From Klenkia sp. (GTDB lineage Bacteria > Actinomycetota > Actinomycetes > Mycobacteriales > Geodermatophilaceae): 10,926 bases of DNA. The stretch covers positions 1-10,926 of the forward strand of contig JAOPVM010000260.1 of the NCBI GenBank assembly GCA_025966215.1, read 5' to 3'. Positions 1-7,549 of this stretch are shown one piece after another (positions within the stretch are counted from its first letter, which is position 1; each line of letters opens with the position of its first letter). Under the pieces are notes generated by a model that did no database searches, was not told the origin of the DNA, and saw only the letters and a program-made list of their open reading frames with translations. A program made the position numbers and the translations under genes.

Positions 1-84
1 CGGCCGCGGGTGGTCCGGGCCCGGGCCGACCGGCGCTCGGCGCTGCCGTCCTGGGCCGTCCTGGTCGTGAGCGCCGCCCGGTGA
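1..84 (+). CDS. 3' end of an unidentified protein (27 codons visible)
   Basis: An open frame runs from base 1 to a TGA at 82-84 and ends in ...LPSWAVLVVSAAR. The beginning lies outside the window. The stop overlaps the GTG of the epimerase gene in a GTGA junction, the same arrangement seen twice further downstream, which is the main reason to believe this frame is real. The short C-terminus, basic and then a hydrophobic beta-strand-like WAVLVV, is reminiscent of the last strand of class I SAM-dependent methyltransferases, but 27 residues are too few to assign a family. Function is left open. Confidence 0.6.
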   Translation, partial: RPRVVRARADRRSALPSWAVLVVSAAR

Positions 85-1016
85 GCCGCGACCTGGCCGG
101 CCGGGTGGTCGGCGTGACCGGGGCCAGCGGGTTCTGCGGGGCTGCCGTCGCGCGGACGGCCGCCTCCCGTGGCGCCCGGGTGGTCTGCGTGGGCCGCCGT
201 CCCGGGCCGGTGGGGGAGCACCGGCGGTGGGACGCCGTCGGCCCGGCGCCGGACCTGACGGGGATCGACGTCCTGGTGCACCTCGCCGCAGCGGTCGGCG
301 ACCCGGCGCCGGGCCGTGACGGGGCGCACTTCCGGGCGGTGAACGTGGCCGGGGCGGCCCGGGTCCTCGATGCCGCGGCCGACCGACCCGTGGTGTGGGT
401 CAGCTCGGCCAGCGTCTACGACCCGCGGCTGCCCCGGGCGTCGGTGCGCGAGGACCACCCGACCGGCGGCGGTCACCTCAACGCCTACGCGGGGACGAAG
501 GCCGCCGGTGACCGACTGGCCCGGGACGCCGGCGCCGTGGTGCTGCGCCCGCACGCGGTCTACGGACCCGGCGACCGGCACCTGGTGCCCCGGCTGCGCC
601 GTGCGCTGCGCCACGGGGTGCTCACCCTGCCCGGCCAGGACGTGCCGACCAGCCTGACCGCGGTGGAGAACCTGGCCTCGGCCTGCCTGGCCGCCGCCGA
701 CTGGCCGGCCGGTGCCTACAACGTGGCCGACGCTGCCCCCTACCCCCGCGACGCGACGGTGTCCGCTGCCCTGGCCGCCCTCACCGGGGGACCGGTGCGG
801 GTCCGGCACGTGCCGGTGCGGCTGGCCGCCGCCGTCGCCGGGGTGCTCGGCCGGGGCCCCGACCCGGTGGTCACCCGGTACGCCGTCGACCAGGTCGCCG
901 CCGAGGTCACCCTGGACCTCACCCGGGCCCGGGCGACGGGGTGGGCGCCGCACCGCACGGTGGCCGACTGGCTCGCCGACCTGCGCGGCGACGGTCCTGT
1001 CGGTGGGGTCGGGTAG
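81..1016 (+). CDS. NAD(P)-dependent epimerase/dehydratase (extended SDR)
   Basis: This 311-residue protein is an extended short-chain dehydrogenase/reductase, the group that includes nucleotide-sugar epimerases and dehydratases. The N-terminal Rossmann motif GVTGASGFCG carries the three glycines G14, G17 and G20. Further on come HLAAAV (67-72), the strand VSSASVYD (107-114) with the likely catalytic Ser/Thr region, and the catalytic pair Y136/K140 in YAGTK. LRPHAVYGPGDRH is the typical motif after the active site. The variable C-terminal half, which sets the substrate, gives no clear clue, so epimerase, dehydratase or reductase activity cannot be separated. The cytoplasm is expected, since there is no signal peptide or membrane segment. 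GTG at 81 is chosen because it overlaps the upstream TGA and lies seven residues before the Rossmann strand; there is no clear Shine-Dalgarno, so translation is probably coupled. recC starts 9 bases after its stop. Confidence 0.9.
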   Translation: MSRDLAGRVVGVTGASGFCGAAVARTAASRGARVVCVGRRPGPVGEHRRWDAVGPAPDLTGIDVLVHLAAAVGDPAPGRDGAHFRAVNVAGAARVLDAAADRPVVWVSSASVYDPRLPRASVREDHPTGGGHLNAYAGTKAAGDRLARDAGAVVLRPHAVYGPGDRHLVPRLRRALRHGVLTLPGQDVPTSLTAVENLASACLAAADWPAGAYNVADAAPYPRDATVSAALAALTGGPVRVRHVPVRLAAAVAGVLGRGPDPVVTRYAVDQVAAEVTLDLTRARATGWAPHRTVADWLADLRGDGPVGGVG

Positions 1017-1025
1017 ACAGGCCGC

Positions 1026-4000
1026 GTGCTGAACGTGCATCGGGCCGAACGCGCCGACCGGTTGGCGGACGCGCTGGCCGGGGTGCTGGCGCGCCCGCTG
1101 CCCGACCCGTTCGCCGAGGAGGTCGTGGCGGTCCCGGCCAAGGGCGTCGAGCGCTGGCTGGCCCAGCGGCTGTCCACCGTGCTCGGCGCCGGTGACGCGG
1201 CCGACGGCATCTGCTCCGGGGTGCGCTTCCCCTCCTCGGCCCGGCTGGTCGACGAGGCCCTGGCCGCCGCCACCGGGATCGACCCCCGCGCCGACCCGTG
1301 GGCCCAGCCGCTGTGGCCGCTGCTCGACGTCGTCGACGAGAGCCTCGGCGAGCCCTGGTGCGCGGTGCTCGCCCACCACCTCGGCGCCGGCCCCGACGGC
1401 GACGACGCCGACGGGTCCCGCCGTGGCCGCCGCTGGGCCGCGGCGGCACACCTGTCCGGCCTGTTCGCCTCCTACGCCGCCCACCGGCCCGGGATGCTGC
1501 GCGACTGGGCCGCCGGCCACGACACCGACGGCAGCAGCCCGCTCCCGGCCGACCTGGTCTGGCAGGCCCACCTGTGGCGGCGGCTGCGCGACCGGCTGGG
1601 CCCCGGACCGTCGGAGGGCCTGGCCGAGGCCTGCACCGCGCTGCGGTCGGACCCGGCGCTGTCCGACCTGCCGGACCGGGTCAGCGTCTTCGGCCCCACC
1701 CGGCTGCCCACCCGCTCGCTGGCGGTGCTGGACGCCCTCGCCGAGCACCGCGACGTGCACCTGTGGTTGCCGCACCCCAGCCCGGCGCTGTGGGCCGGGA
1801 TCGCCGGGGCCACCGCCGGGCGGCGCCGCGACGACCCGACCACCACCGTCGCCCGGCACCCGCTGCTGCGCAGCCTGGGCCGCGACGTGCGGGAGCTGCA
1901 GCTGCGACTGCCGGCCCACGTCGACGCCCACCACCCCGGTCCCGGGGCCGCGCCCACCACCCTGCTGGCCCGGGTGCAGCGCGACCTGCGCGACGACACG
2001 CCCCCGGCACCGGGCGCAGTCGCTGCCGACGACACCGTGCAGGTGCACGCCTGCCACGGCCCCGCCCGCCAGGTCGAGGTGCTGCGCGAGGTGTTGCTGC
2101 GGCTGTTCGCCGACGACCCCACGCTCGAACCCCGCGACGTGCTGGTGCTCTGCCCCGACGTGGAGACCTTCGCCCCGCTGGTCTCGGCGACCTTCGGGCT
2201 CGGCCCCGGCCTGCCGCACCCCGGCAACGCCCTGCGGGTCCGGTTGGCCGACCGGAGCCTGCGCCAGACCAACCCGCTGCTGGACACCGTGGCCCTGCTG
2301 CTGGAGCTCGCGCACAGCCGGGTGACCGCCAGCCAGGTCCTCGACCTCGCCGCCACCGCAGGGGTGCGCGCCCTGTTCGGCTTCACCGACGAGGACCTCG
2401 AGCGCATCCGCGACTGGGTGGCCCGCTCCGGGGTCCGCTGGGGCCTGGACGCGGCCACCCGGGCGCCCTACCTGATGGACCGGGTGCCGCAGAACACCTG
2501 GCGCACCGGCCTGGACCGGGTGCTCCTGGGGGTCACCACCTCCGAGGACCACCCCGTGTGGCTGGGCACCGCGCTGCCGCTGGACGACGTGGACAGCAGC
2601 GACGTCGACCTGGCCGGACGGCTGGCCGAACTGGTCGACCGGCTCGAGGTCGTGCTCGCCGCGCTGGACGGCGAGCACCCGGTGGGCCACTGGGTGGCCA
2701 CCCTCACCGACGCCCTCGACGCGCTCACCGCCGTCGGGCCCGACGAGGTGTGGCAGCTGGCCCAGGCCCGCCGCGAGCTCGCCGAGGCCGCCGAGGGAGG
2801 GTCCAGCACGGTCCGGCTGGCCGACGTGCGCGCGATGCTCGCCGACCGGCTGCGCGGCCGGCCCACCCGGGCCAACTTCCGCACCGGCAACCTGACCGTC
2901 TGCACCCTGGTGCCGATGCGCTCGGTGCCGCACCGGGTCGTGGTGCTCCTGGGCCTCGACGACGGTGTCTTCCCCCGCACCTCGGGCATCGACGGCGACG
3001 ACGTGCTCGCCCGGGACCCCCGCATCGGCGAGCGCGACGTGCGCAGCGAGGACCGTCAGCTGCTGCTGGACGCGGTGCTCTCGGCGACCGACCGGCTGCT
3101 GGTCTTCCACACCGGCGCCGACCCGGTCAGCGGCGCGCGGCGGCCGCCCGCGGTGCCGGTCGGGGAGCTGCTCGACGCACTGGCCACCGCCACCGGGCAG
3201 CCCCGGGAGGACCTCGTGGTGCGCCACCCGCTGCAGGCGCACGACCCCCGGCAGTTCGTCGGCCCACGCCCGACCAGCTTCGACCCGGTCAGCCTGGCCG
3301 GCGCCCGGCAGGCCTCGCTGCCCCGCGTGCCCGTCCCGGCCCGCCAGGCCCTGCCGACCCGGTCGGGCCCGGTGGCCCTGGAGGACCTGGTGTCCTTCGT
3401 CGAGCACCCGGTCCGGGCCTACCTGCGGCAGCGGCTGCAGGTCACCCTGCCCGGCGAGGACGACGAGGTGGACGACGCGCTGTCGGCGTCGCTGGACGCA
3501 CTGCAGGAGTGGGCGGTCGGCGAGCGGCTGCTCCGGGCCGGGCTGGCCGGGGTCCCCACCCCGGACGCCGAACGCAGCGAGTGGCTGCGCGGCACCCTGC
3601 CCCCAGGGGCGCTGGGCGATGCAGTGCTGGGCCGGGTGTCCGGCCGGGTCGGACCGCTCGTCGCGGTCGCCGGCCCGCTGCTGGCCCCACCGGCCCGGGC
3701 CGTCGACGTGCGCCTCGATCTCGGCGGCCGTGAACTGGCCGGCACGGTCAACGGGGTCCGCGACGGCGCGGTGGTCGGCGTGACGTACTCCAGCCTGGGC
3801 CCCAAGCACCGCGCCCGGGGCTGGGTGCAGGCGCTCGCGCTGGCGGCGACCGAGGGCACCGGGCGCGCGGTGACCGTCGGCCGGTACGGCTCGCGGGCCC
3901 GCACCTCCACCCTGGTCGCCCCCGCCGCCGCCCGGGCGGTGCTCGCCGACCTGCTCGACCTGTACGACCGTGGCACGTGTGAGCCGCTGCCGATGGCGGT

Positions 4001-4274
4001 CAAGACCTCCCACGCGTACGCCCGGGCCCGGGCCGGCGGTGACGTCCCCGAACAGGCGCTGGACCAGGCCGGCCGGGAGTGGACCGGCGGGAGGTTCCCC
4101 GGCGAGCAGGAGGAGAAGCACCACGTGCACGTCTGGGGCCAGCGGCCACCGCTGACCGTGCTGACCGACCCCGCTCCGCTCGAGGACGAGCGGTGGCCGG
4201 GCGAGACGACCCGCTTCGGCGTGCTGGCCCGCCGGTTCTGGACCCCCCTGCTGGATGCGGAGACCACCTCGTGA
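1026..4274 (+). CDS. recC: RecBCD subunit RecC (exonuclease V gamma chain)
   Basis: RecC is the non-catalytic scaffold of RecBCD: it splits the duplex, guides the single strands and, in Escherichia coli, reads Chi. The product has 1082 residues, close to the roughly 1100 of known RecC proteins. The N-terminus MLNVHRAERAD lines up with E. coli MLRVYHSNRLD, which fixes the GTG start at 1026. Then come VPAKGVERWLAQRL with the following FPSSARLV, the second-domain segment VQVHACHGPARQVEVL (about 339-353) with LEPRDVLVLCPD, the signature VPMRSVPHRV (629-638) with LLGLDDGVFPR (641-651), and LVSFVEHPVRAYLRQRL (from about 788), which opens the nuclease-like C-terminal domain. No Walker A lysine motif is present, as expected for this inactivated SF1-like fold. 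The gene follows the epimerase by 9 bases with only a weak AGG upstream, and its TGA overlaps the recB start (GTGA). What sequence, if any, it recognises as Chi cannot be told from here. Confidence 0.96.
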   Translation: MLNVHRAERADRLADALAGVLARPLPDPFAEEVVAVPAKGVERWLAQRLSTVLGAGDAADGICSGVRFPSSARLVDEALAAATGIDPRADPWAQPLWPLLDVVDESLGEPWCAVLAHHLGAGPDGDDADGSRRGRRWAAAAHLSGLFASYAAHRPGMLRDWAAGHDTDGSSPLPADLVWQAHLWRRLRDRLGPGPSEGLAEACTALRSDPALSDLPDRVSVFGPTRLPTRSLAVLDALAEHRDVHLWLPHPSPALWAGIAGATAGRRRDDPTTTVARHPLLRSLGRDVRELQLRLPAHVDAHHPGPGAAPTTLLARVQRDLRDDTPPAPGAVAADDTVQVHACHGPARQVEVLREVLLRLFADDPTLEPRDVLVLCPDVETFAPLVSATFGLGPGLPHPGNALRVRLADRSLRQTNPLLDTVALLLELAHSRVTASQVLDLAATAGVRALFGFTDEDLERIRDWVARSGVRWGLDAATRAPYLMDRVPQNTWRTGLDRVLLGVTTSEDHPVWLGTALPLDDVDSSDVDLAGRLAELVDRLEVVLAALDGEHPVGHWVATLTDALDALTAVGPDEVWQLAQARRELAEAAEGGSSTVRLADVRAMLADRLRGRPTRANFRTGNLTVCTLVPMRSVPHRVVVLLGLDDGVFPRTSGIDGDDVLARDPRIGERDVRSEDRQLLLDAVLSATDRLLVFHTGADPVSGARRPPAVPVGELLDALATATGQPREDLVVRHPLQAHDPRQFVGPRPTSFDPVSLAGARQASLPRVPVPARQALPTRSGPVALEDLVSFVEHPVRAYLRQRLQVTLPGEDDEVDDALSASLDALQEWAVGERLLRAGLAGVPTPDAERSEWLRGTLPPGALGDAVLGRVSGRVGPLVAVAGPLLAPPARAVDVRLDLGGRELAGTVNGVRDGAVVGVTYSSLGPKHRARGWVQALALAATEGTGRAVTVGRYGSRARTSTLVAPAAARAVLADLLDLYDRGTCEPLPMAVKTSHAYARARAGGDVPEQALDQAGREWTGGRFPGEQEEKHHVHVWGQRPPLTVLTDPAPLEDERWPGETTRFGVLARRFWTPLLDAETTS
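4259..4262 (+). promoter_or_regulatory. Probable Shine-Dalgarno for recB
   Basis: GGAG lies 8 bases before the GTG at 4271, inside the last codons of recC. It supports that GTG as the recB start. The other overlapped starts (81 and 7546) have no comparable site, so recB may be able to start independently as well as by coupling. Confidence 0.4.
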
Positions 4275-7200
4275 GCACCCCTGGCCCCCGCTCGGCCCCG
4301 GCCCCGGACGCCTTCGACGTCTGCGGGCCCCTGCCCGTCGGCACCACGGTGCTGGAGGCCAGCGCGGGCACCGGCAAGACGTTCACCATCGCCGCGCTCA
4401 CCACCCGCTTCGTCGCCGAGGGCGTCGCCGAGCTGGGCGAGGTCATGCTGGTGACGTTCGGCAACGCCGCCTCCCGCGAGCTGCGGGACCGGGTGCGCGA
4501 GCGGATGGTGTCGGCCGAGCGGGGCCTGCGCGACCCCGCGACCGCCCGCTCCGGTGACGACCCGGTGCTGGCGTTGCTCGCCACCGCCGACGACGCCGAG
4601 GTCGAGCGACGCCGGGTCCGGCTGGAGGTGGGGCTCGCCGGCTTCGACGCCGCCACCATCGCCACCACGCACTCGTTCTGCTCCCAGATGCTCGCCGGGC
4701 TGGGCACCGCCGCCGACCGTGACCCCACCGCGACGTTCACCGAGGACGTCGACGACCTCGTCGGCGAGGTGGTCGACGACCTCTACCTGCGCAGCTTCGC
4801 CACCTCGGGCCCGGCGGTGCCGCCGTTCCTGGAGCACCACCAGCTCCTGGAGCTGGGACGGCGGAGCGTCGGCAGCGACCGGCAGGCCCGGCTGGAGCCG
4901 GTCGCCGACCCCGGGGTGCCCGGCCGTCGGCGCCGGGCCGCACAGGCGGTGCGCGACGAGGTGGAGCGTCGCAAGCGCCGGCTCGGTCTGGTCGACTACG
5001 ACGACTGGCTCTCCCTGCTGCGCGACGCCCTGGCCCACCCCGAGCACGGTCCGGTGGCCTGCGAGCGGGTCGGCTCCCGGTACCGGGTGGTGATGGTCGA
5101 CGAGTTCCAGGACACCGACCCGGTCCAGTGGGACGTGCTGCAGCGCGCCTTCCACGGCCGTACCACCCTGGTGCTCATCGGCGACCCGAAACAGGCCGTC
5201 TACGGCTTCCGCGGCGGAGACGTCACCACCTACCTCGCCGCCGCGTCCGTCGCGGACAGCCGGTCCACCCTGGCCACCAACTGGCGCTCGGACCAGGTGC
5301 TGCTCGAGGCACTGGAGCCGGTGTTCGGCGGGGCCGCCCTCGGTGACCCGCGGATCGTGGTGCGGCCGGTGGAGTCCGCGCACCCCACGGCCCGGCTGAC
5401 CGGCGCCGGCGCGCCGCTGCGGCTGCGCCGGCTCCGCCGCGTCGGTGCGGGTCCGCAGTACCGCGGCTACCCCAAGGTCGACCGGCTGCGGGACGTGGTC
5501 GCCCGGGACGTCGCCGCCGACGTGGTGAGCCTGCTGTCCGGGCCGGCCCGGTTCGAGGACCGGCCGGTGGCGCCCGGTGACGTGGCGGTGCTGGTGCGCA
5601 CCAACAAGCAGGGCCACCTGGTGCGCGAGGCCCTCGGCGCGGTCGGGGTGCCGGCCGTGATGGCCGGCGGTGGCAGCGTGTTCGGCACCGTCAGCGCCCG
5701 TTCCTGGCTGGTGCTCCTGGAGGCGCTGGAACAGCCGCACCGGGCGGGCCGGGTGCGCGCGGCAGCGCTGTCGGTCTTCCTGGGGGAGAGCGAGGTGTCC
5801 CTGGACCAGCACGGTGACGCCGTCACCGATGCCCTCGGCCCGCGGCTGCGGGGCTGGGCCGACCTGCTCGGTGAGCGCGGGGTGGCCGCGTTCCTCGAGG
5901 TGCTCACCGCCGAGGAGGGCCTGCCCGCCCGGGTGCTGCGCCGCCCCGACGGCGAGCGCGTGCTCACCGACCTGCGGCACGTCGGACAGGTGCTGCACGC
6001 CGTGGCGGTGCGGGAGTCCCTGGGTCTCACCGCGCTGGTCGAGTGGCTGCGCCGGCGGATCGCCCGGGCCGAGATCGAGGGCACCGACGAGCGGAGCCGC
6101 CGGCTGGAGTCCGATGCCGCCGCGGTGCAGGTGATGACCGTGCACGTCAGCAAGGGCCTGGAGTTCCCGGTGGTGCACGTGCCCTTCGGCTGGGACCGGT
6201 GGTCACCGGAGGACCCCGACGTGCTCCGGCTGCACGACGAGGCCGGGCACCGGGTGCTGCACGTCGGCGGCCCGGGCTCGGCCGGGTACCGGGAAGCCCG
6301 GGCCCGGCACGACGACGAGGAGCTGGGGGAGGACCTCCGGCTGCTCTACGTCGCCCTGACCCGGGCCGCGGCGCAGCTGGTCGTGCACTGGGCGCCCAGC
6401 CGCAACACCCCGGCCGCCCCGCTGCACCGGTTGCTCTTCGGCGGCGCGGCCCCCGGACAGCAGCCCGCGGGCTCGGTACCGGTGCCCGCCTCCGACGAGG
6501 CGGCGGCCGACCACCTGCAGTCCCTGGTCGACGCCTCCGGGGGCCGCACCACGGTCGAGGAGGTGGGCAACCCCTCGACCACCCGGTGGACACCGCCGGC
6601 CGAGCCGGTCCAGGAGCTGTCGGTCAGCACGTTCACCCGCACGCTGGACGAGGACTGGCGGCGCACCTCCTACAGCTCCCTCACCCGGTCGGCCCACGAG
6701 CTGGGGGCGGCCAGCGAGCCCGATGCGCCCGGCACGGACGACGAGGCCGACACCGACCAGCTGGCCGGTGCTGTCCCCGGGGGCCTGCCCTCCCCGCTGA
6801 CCGACCTGCCCGGCGGGGCCGCGTTCGGCACCCTGGTGCACGCCGTGCTGGAGGACCTGGACCCCGCCGCGCTCGACGAGCGGTGCGTGGACGCGGTGCG
6901 GCGCTTCGCGGTGCCCGGGGTGGCCCCGGACGCACTCGCCGACGGACTGCGTCCGGTGCTGCACACCCCCCTGGACGACACCGGGACCACCCTGGCGTCA
7001 CTCCCGGCCGCCGACCGGTTGGCCGAGCTGGACTTCGAACTGCCCCTGGCCGGTGGCGACGACGCCGTGCCGCACAGCACGCTGGCCGATGTGGTCGCGC
7101 TGCTGCGCGCGCACGACCTCGGCCCGGTCGCCGGTTACGCCGACCGGCTGTCCGGGGTGGAGCCGGCCGCGCTGCGCGGGTTCCTCACCGGCAGCATCGA

Positions 7201-7549
7201 CGCGGTGCTGCGGCTGCCCGGGCCGCGCTACGCGGTCGTCGACTACAAGACCAACCGGCTGGGCGCCGAACCGCTGACCACCGGGCACTACGCGGCCGAC
7301 GCCATGGCCGAGGAGATGCAGCACGCGCACTACGTGCTGCAGGCGCTGCTCTACTCCGCCGCCCTGCACCGGTTCCTGCGCTGGCGGCAGCCGGGTTACG
7401 ACCCGGCGCTGCACCTGGGTCCCGTGCTCTACCTCTTCGTCCGCGGCATGGCGGGTCCCGACAGCGAGCCCGGCGCGGGCGTGTTCACCTGGACCCCGCC
7501 CACCGCCCTGGTCACCGGGCTGTCGGACCTGCTGGCCGGTCGCTCGTGA
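4271..7549 (+). CDS. recB: RecBCD subunit RecB (helicase and nuclease, beta chain)
   Basis: RecB is the 3'-to-5' SF1A helicase and the sole nuclease of RecBCD. The 1092-residue product is somewhat shorter than E. coli RecB (1180). Visible helicase motifs in order: Walker A ASAGTGKT (30-37, K36), motif Ia VTFGNAAS (61-68), TTHSFC, motif II DEFQDT (277-282), motif III IGDPKQAVYGFRGGD (from 303), motif IV TNWRS (336-340), motif V VMTVHVSKGLEF (621-632) and motif VI LLYVALTR (691-698). An acidic linker (816-829) leads to the C-terminal nuclease domain, where H857, D977 (GSIDAV), D991 and K993 (VDYKTN) match the spacing of E. coli H956, D1067, D1080 and K1082; LQALLYSAALHRF follows. All catalytic positions are present, so an active enzyme is predicted. 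The start is the GTG on the recC stop; an open frame extends 64 codons further upstream but overlaps recC and lacks RecB-like sequence. The stop overlaps recD. Confidence 0.97.
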   Translation: MSTPGPRSAPAPDAFDVCGPLPVGTTVLEASAGTGKTFTIAALTTRFVAEGVAELGEVMLVTFGNAASRELRDRVRERMVSAERGLRDPATARSGDDPVLALLATADDAEVERRRVRLEVGLAGFDAATIATTHSFCSQMLAGLGTAADRDPTATFTEDVDDLVGEVVDDLYLRSFATSGPAVPPFLEHHQLLELGRRSVGSDRQARLEPVADPGVPGRRRRAAQAVRDEVERRKRRLGLVDYDDWLSLLRDALAHPEHGPVACERVGSRYRVVMVDEFQDTDPVQWDVLQRAFHGRTTLVLIGDPKQAVYGFRGGDVTTYLAAASVADSRSTLATNWRSDQVLLEALEPVFGGAALGDPRIVVRPVESAHPTARLTGAGAPLRLRRLRRVGAGPQYRGYPKVDRLRDVVARDVAADVVSLLSGPARFEDRPVAPGDVAVLVRTNKQGHLVREALGAVGVPAVMAGGGSVFGTVSARSWLVLLEALEQPHRAGRVRAAALSVFLGESEVSLDQHGDAVTDALGPRLRGWADLLGERGVAAFLEVLTAEEGLPARVLRRPDGERVLTDLRHVGQVLHAVAVRESLGLTALVEWLRRRIARAEIEGTDERSRRLESDAAAVQVMTVHVSKGLEFPVVHVPFGWDRWSPEDPDVLRLHDEAGHRVLHVGGPGSAGYREARARHDDEELGEDLRLLYVALTRAAAQLVVHWAPSRNTPAAPLHRLLFGGAAPGQQPAGSVPVPASDEAAADHLQSLVDASGGRTTVEEVGNPSTTRWTPPAEPVQELSVSTFTRTLDEDWRRTSYSSLTRSAHELGAASEPDAPGTDDEADTDQLAGAVPGGLPSPLTDLPGGAAFGTLVHAVLEDLDPAALDERCVDAVRRFAVPGVAPDALADGLRPVLHTPLDDTGTTLASLPAADRLAELDFELPLAGGDDAVPHSTLADVVALLRAHDLGPVAGYADRLSGVEPAALRGFLTGSIDAVLRLPGPRYAVVDYKTNRLGAEPLTTGHYAADAMAEEMQHAHYVLQALLYSAALHRFLRWRQPGYDPALHLGPVLYLFVRGMAGPDSEPGAGVFTWTPPTALVTGLSDLLAGRS

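Noticed and set aside
1298..3733. An 811-codon plus-strand frame inside recC
   Set aside because: Arg/Pro/Gly/Ala-rich out-of-frame reading of recC with no motifs.
4079..4270. N-terminal extension of the recB frame by 64 codons
   Set aside because: The extension overlaps recC, is Arg/Pro/Ala-rich and unlike any RecB N-terminus; the GTG at 4271 with GGAG upstream and the GTGA overlap is far better.
3419..6178. A 919-codon open frame on the minus strand opposite recC and recB
   Set aside because: It lies antisense to two clearly recognised genes, has low-complexity His/Gly/Arg/Ala composition and no family motif; such frames are typical of high-GC DNA.
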